This document shows positions 61,893-64,000 of a stretch of 64,000 bases of DNA, one piece after another. Numbering within the stretch: the stretch's first letter is position 1; the number at the start of each line of letters is the position of its first letter. The DNA is taken from the NCBI RefSeq assembly GCF_011075055.1, contig NC_058143.1, positions 18,922,930 to 18,986,929 of the forward strand. The letters are read 5' to 3'. Source of the stretch: Mangifera indica. Taxonomy: Eukaryota; Streptophyta; Magnoliopsida; Sapindales; Anacardiaceae. Both the position numbers and the translations under genes were made by a program. The notes below the pieces were generated by a model. The model saw only the letters and a program-made list of their open reading frames with translations. It was not told where the DNA came from and did not search any database.

Positions 61893-61975
61893 ATAGTTTC
61901 CAAACCCGCACAATGTGGTCCGAGCACACGCACCCAGCCCCAAGCCGGTGGGCTAACCCACTAGACCACGATAGA
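61893..61975 (-). repeat. tRNA-like (SINE-type) fragment
   Basis: The minus strand has TGGTCTAGTGGGTTAG, close to a polymerase III A box, and about 60 bp on GGGTTTGGAAACT, a poor B box. This suggests the head of a tRNA-derived SINE or a degraded tRNA relic. No cloverleaf can be drawn and no clear tail is seen. Confidence 0.3.
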
Positions 61976-61983
61976 ACTCTTAT

Positions 61984-62020
61984 GGCGGGAAATAATTTTT
62001 CCACTATGAATGGCGGGAAA
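61984..62020 (-). promoter_or_regulatory. two E2F-like sites upstream of the ISWI gene
   Basis: GGCGGGAAA at 61984-61992 and again at 62012-62020 are both TTTCCCGCC on the other strand, an exact E2F/DP core. They are 28 bp apart and 204-240 bp before the ATG, a usual distance for S-phase genes. Confidence 0.6.
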
Positions 62021-62223
62021 TTCCCCATTTTGCACCCAAGCCCACTAAAAAACGCGCATCTCACTCTCTTAAATCGAACGGCCATAAATGCTCCTTGAGT
62101 CCTAGACACATTCAATTCTCGCCCTTTTTACTTGGATACTCATAAGTTAATTTGGGTCGGTTCTTTTCTTTCTATTGCTGTCTCTCTTAGGAAAGAAACC
62201 CTCGATCTGAGTAAAAGAAAGAA

Positions 62224-64000
62224 ATGGCGAGGCCACGAGAATCGTCCGATGAAGCCATGTCGAACGGCTCTAGTTCGTCGGAGGACGAGCAAATCACTGA
62301 TCAGATCAACGAAGACGATGAGGAGGAGCTCGAAGCCGTGGCACGCTCTGCTGGCTCCGACGAAGACAACTCCCCGGTGTCCGATGACGAAGCTGTTGCT
62401 GAGGCTGAAGACGGTGAAGAGGTGATTTTACGGTTTTGAACTTTGTTATTTTTTGAAGATTTCGGTGTTCCTTTTTTTTTGGTGGCAGATCTAATTTTTA
62501 TGTTCACATAAAATTCAGGGCTTTGTATGTGATTTCTTTAACTTAATGTTGCAATGACAGAGGTTAGCTCAATTTGACTCAGATAAAAGAATATAGCGTA
62601 TTCTTTGATGCTTTAATTTATTACGTAGAGCAGTTGTTCAATGAGTGCTCTGTAATGCATGGTATACAATTGCATTTTAAAGTAATGCTATCCTGATCAA
62701 TTTATTCACCGAGTTAGTAACAGTTTTTTTGTATTCTACTGTGGCGAGCTAGGAAAATTACATCTTTTTTTTTTTTAATAATTCTTTCTATTTTGAATTG
62801 TCCAAGTTTTGGGTTCGGAGTATCTGTTTTAACCTACTAACCTACAATCAGCTACTTAAAGCAAGTATCAAAGTCAATTGCATCACGTTTGTGCTGTGTT
62901 TGGAGAAACCTGGTTCCATCTGAATGAGCACAGTTTATTTATCTTTTTCTTGCAATTTATGTCTAATTCCTGGTTTATTTTTATCAGCAAGATGAAAATG
63001 GTGGGACTGGTGCAGAAGTCAGCAAGCGAGAGAGGGCAAGACTAAAAGAAATGCAGAACTTAAAGAAACAAAAGATTCAGGAAATATTGGATGCACAAAA
63101 TGCTGCTATAGATGCTGATATGGTGTGTTAATGTTTTATGCATTAAGATTCCTATTCTACATTCTTGTGGGGTGTTGAAAATATTGATCATAATGTTTGT
63201 ATTGATGGCAGAACAATAGAGGGAAGGGCATATTGAAGTATCTTTTACAGCAAACGGAGTTGTTTGCCCATTTTGCCAAAGGTTCCCAATCTGCATCTCA
63301 AAAGAAAGTGAAAGGAAGGTATACCTTGTGCATGATTAAAGAGTTCTACTGTTTTCTCTTCTCTATCTTGATTTGCTAATAACATATTTGTTTTATTGTA
63401 CATGTGTTCAGGATTTCTCTTTCTGCAGTTTACCTGCAGACTGTAATAATTAAAAGATTTTTTTGGAATATTTCTGAATGATAAGTTAAACATTGACAAA
63501 TTCTTAAATGGTTTTCGTTAAGATTAGTGAGTGTGCATAAAATCTAAGAGATTTAGACTCTAATTTTGAAGGTGAATGTTTTTTTTTCTTTTTTTCTGAG
63601 GCACAATTTATCGTTCATATGGCTTCTCTAATTATGATGTATAGGTGTTCTTCATATTGAATTGAGCTCCCTTAAATGAATGGTGTTTTACTTGACTGTG
63701 TTATGTATTCAAATATCATCTATGTGTGACAATGCCATTTTTTTCCTTATGAATTTAGGGGTCGCCATGCATCTAAAATGACTGAAGAGGAAGAAGATGA
63801 AGAATACTTGAAGGAAGAAGAAGATGGTTTATCAGGAACCACACGACTGGTAACGCAACCTTCTTGTAAGTGCTCTCTCTATTTTTCTTTTAATGCGTGT
63901 TTGTGAGTGAGTTTGATACGACTTTAAGAGATTATATCTTATAAATTTATCTCTTCATTTATTTTTATCATTGAATACCTTTTCATTTTTGTTTGTCGTT
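62224..64000 (+). CDS. ISWI-type chromatin-remodelling ATPase, N-terminal part
   Basis: Exons 62224-62421, 62988-63122, 63212-63318 and 63759-63865; the gene continues past the window. ISWI ATPases (plant CHR11/CHR17) slide and space nucleosomes in the nucleus. Only the N-terminus is visible, about 182 codons: an acidic Ser-rich head (MARPRESSDEAMSNGSSSSE; INEDDEEELEAVARSAGSDE), the basic coiled stretch KRERARLKEMQNLKKQKIQE, IDADMNNRGKGILKYLLQQT with ELFAHFAKGS, and GRGRHASKMTEEEEDEEYLK with EEEDGLSG and TRLVTQPS. This matches plant ISWI in order and wording. The ATPase and HAND-SANT-SLIDE domains should follow to the right. Exon 1 is in phase 0 with exons 2 and 3; the last visible exon ends one base into a Cys codon (T/GTAAGT). 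Confidence 0.93.

Noticed and set aside
61893..61975. A functional tRNA gene
   Set aside because: Only an A-box-like word is good. The B box is poor, arms do not pair and no acceptor stem can be drawn.

Overview
This is a nuclear window from an AT-rich flowering-plant genome, a eudicot and probably a rosid. The evidence is spliced genes of plant-only families (PHT1, cryptochrome 2 with a DAS tail, PPCK, group-IV ADF, WAT1), plant MITEs and a TRIM retroelement, and an inserted piece of plastid DNA. I cannot name the species from sequence alone. All exon models were made by eye from splice consensus, reading phase and family knowledge.

Layout. (1) 1-14.1 kb: three minus-strand copies of a secreted His/Pro-rich repeat protein gene (ATGs at 3185, 7927, 12901) in a tandem segmental duplication. 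Copy 3 is intact, copy 2 loses its last 12 codons to a TAC-to-TAG change, and copy 1 has an internal CAA-to-TAA stop in an otherwise open and longer repeat array. (2) 15.4-17.8 kb: a PP1-type protein phosphatase catalytic subunit. (3) 20-25.4 kb: repeat-rich upstream DNA of a PHT1 phosphate transporter (CDS 25496-27076) with two P1BS-like sites and a probable leader intron. (4) 28.4-29.7 kb: a decayed WAT1/EamA transporter. (5) 32.9-33.8 kb: a PEPC kinase with a tiny second exon. (6) 34.3-43.4 kb: a transposon graveyard. It holds a 4.5-kb long-TIR element studded with GGTTGGCG/CGCCAACC palindromes and carrying a nested MULE-like MITE, a foldback element split by a 429-bp TRIM, and a plastid ndhH-ndhA insertion. 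(7) 44.1-62 kb: a gene-rich segment with CRY2, ADF, a putatively N-myristoylated acidic protein and a secreted class-3 lipase, separated by MITEs with readable target-site duplications. (8) 62.2 kb to the end: the N-terminus of an ISWI-type chromatin remodeller with two E2F-like sites upstream.

The genes are independent transcription units with no operon logic. Most of the non-genic DNA is transposon-derived. The least explained structure is the element at 36426-40974.
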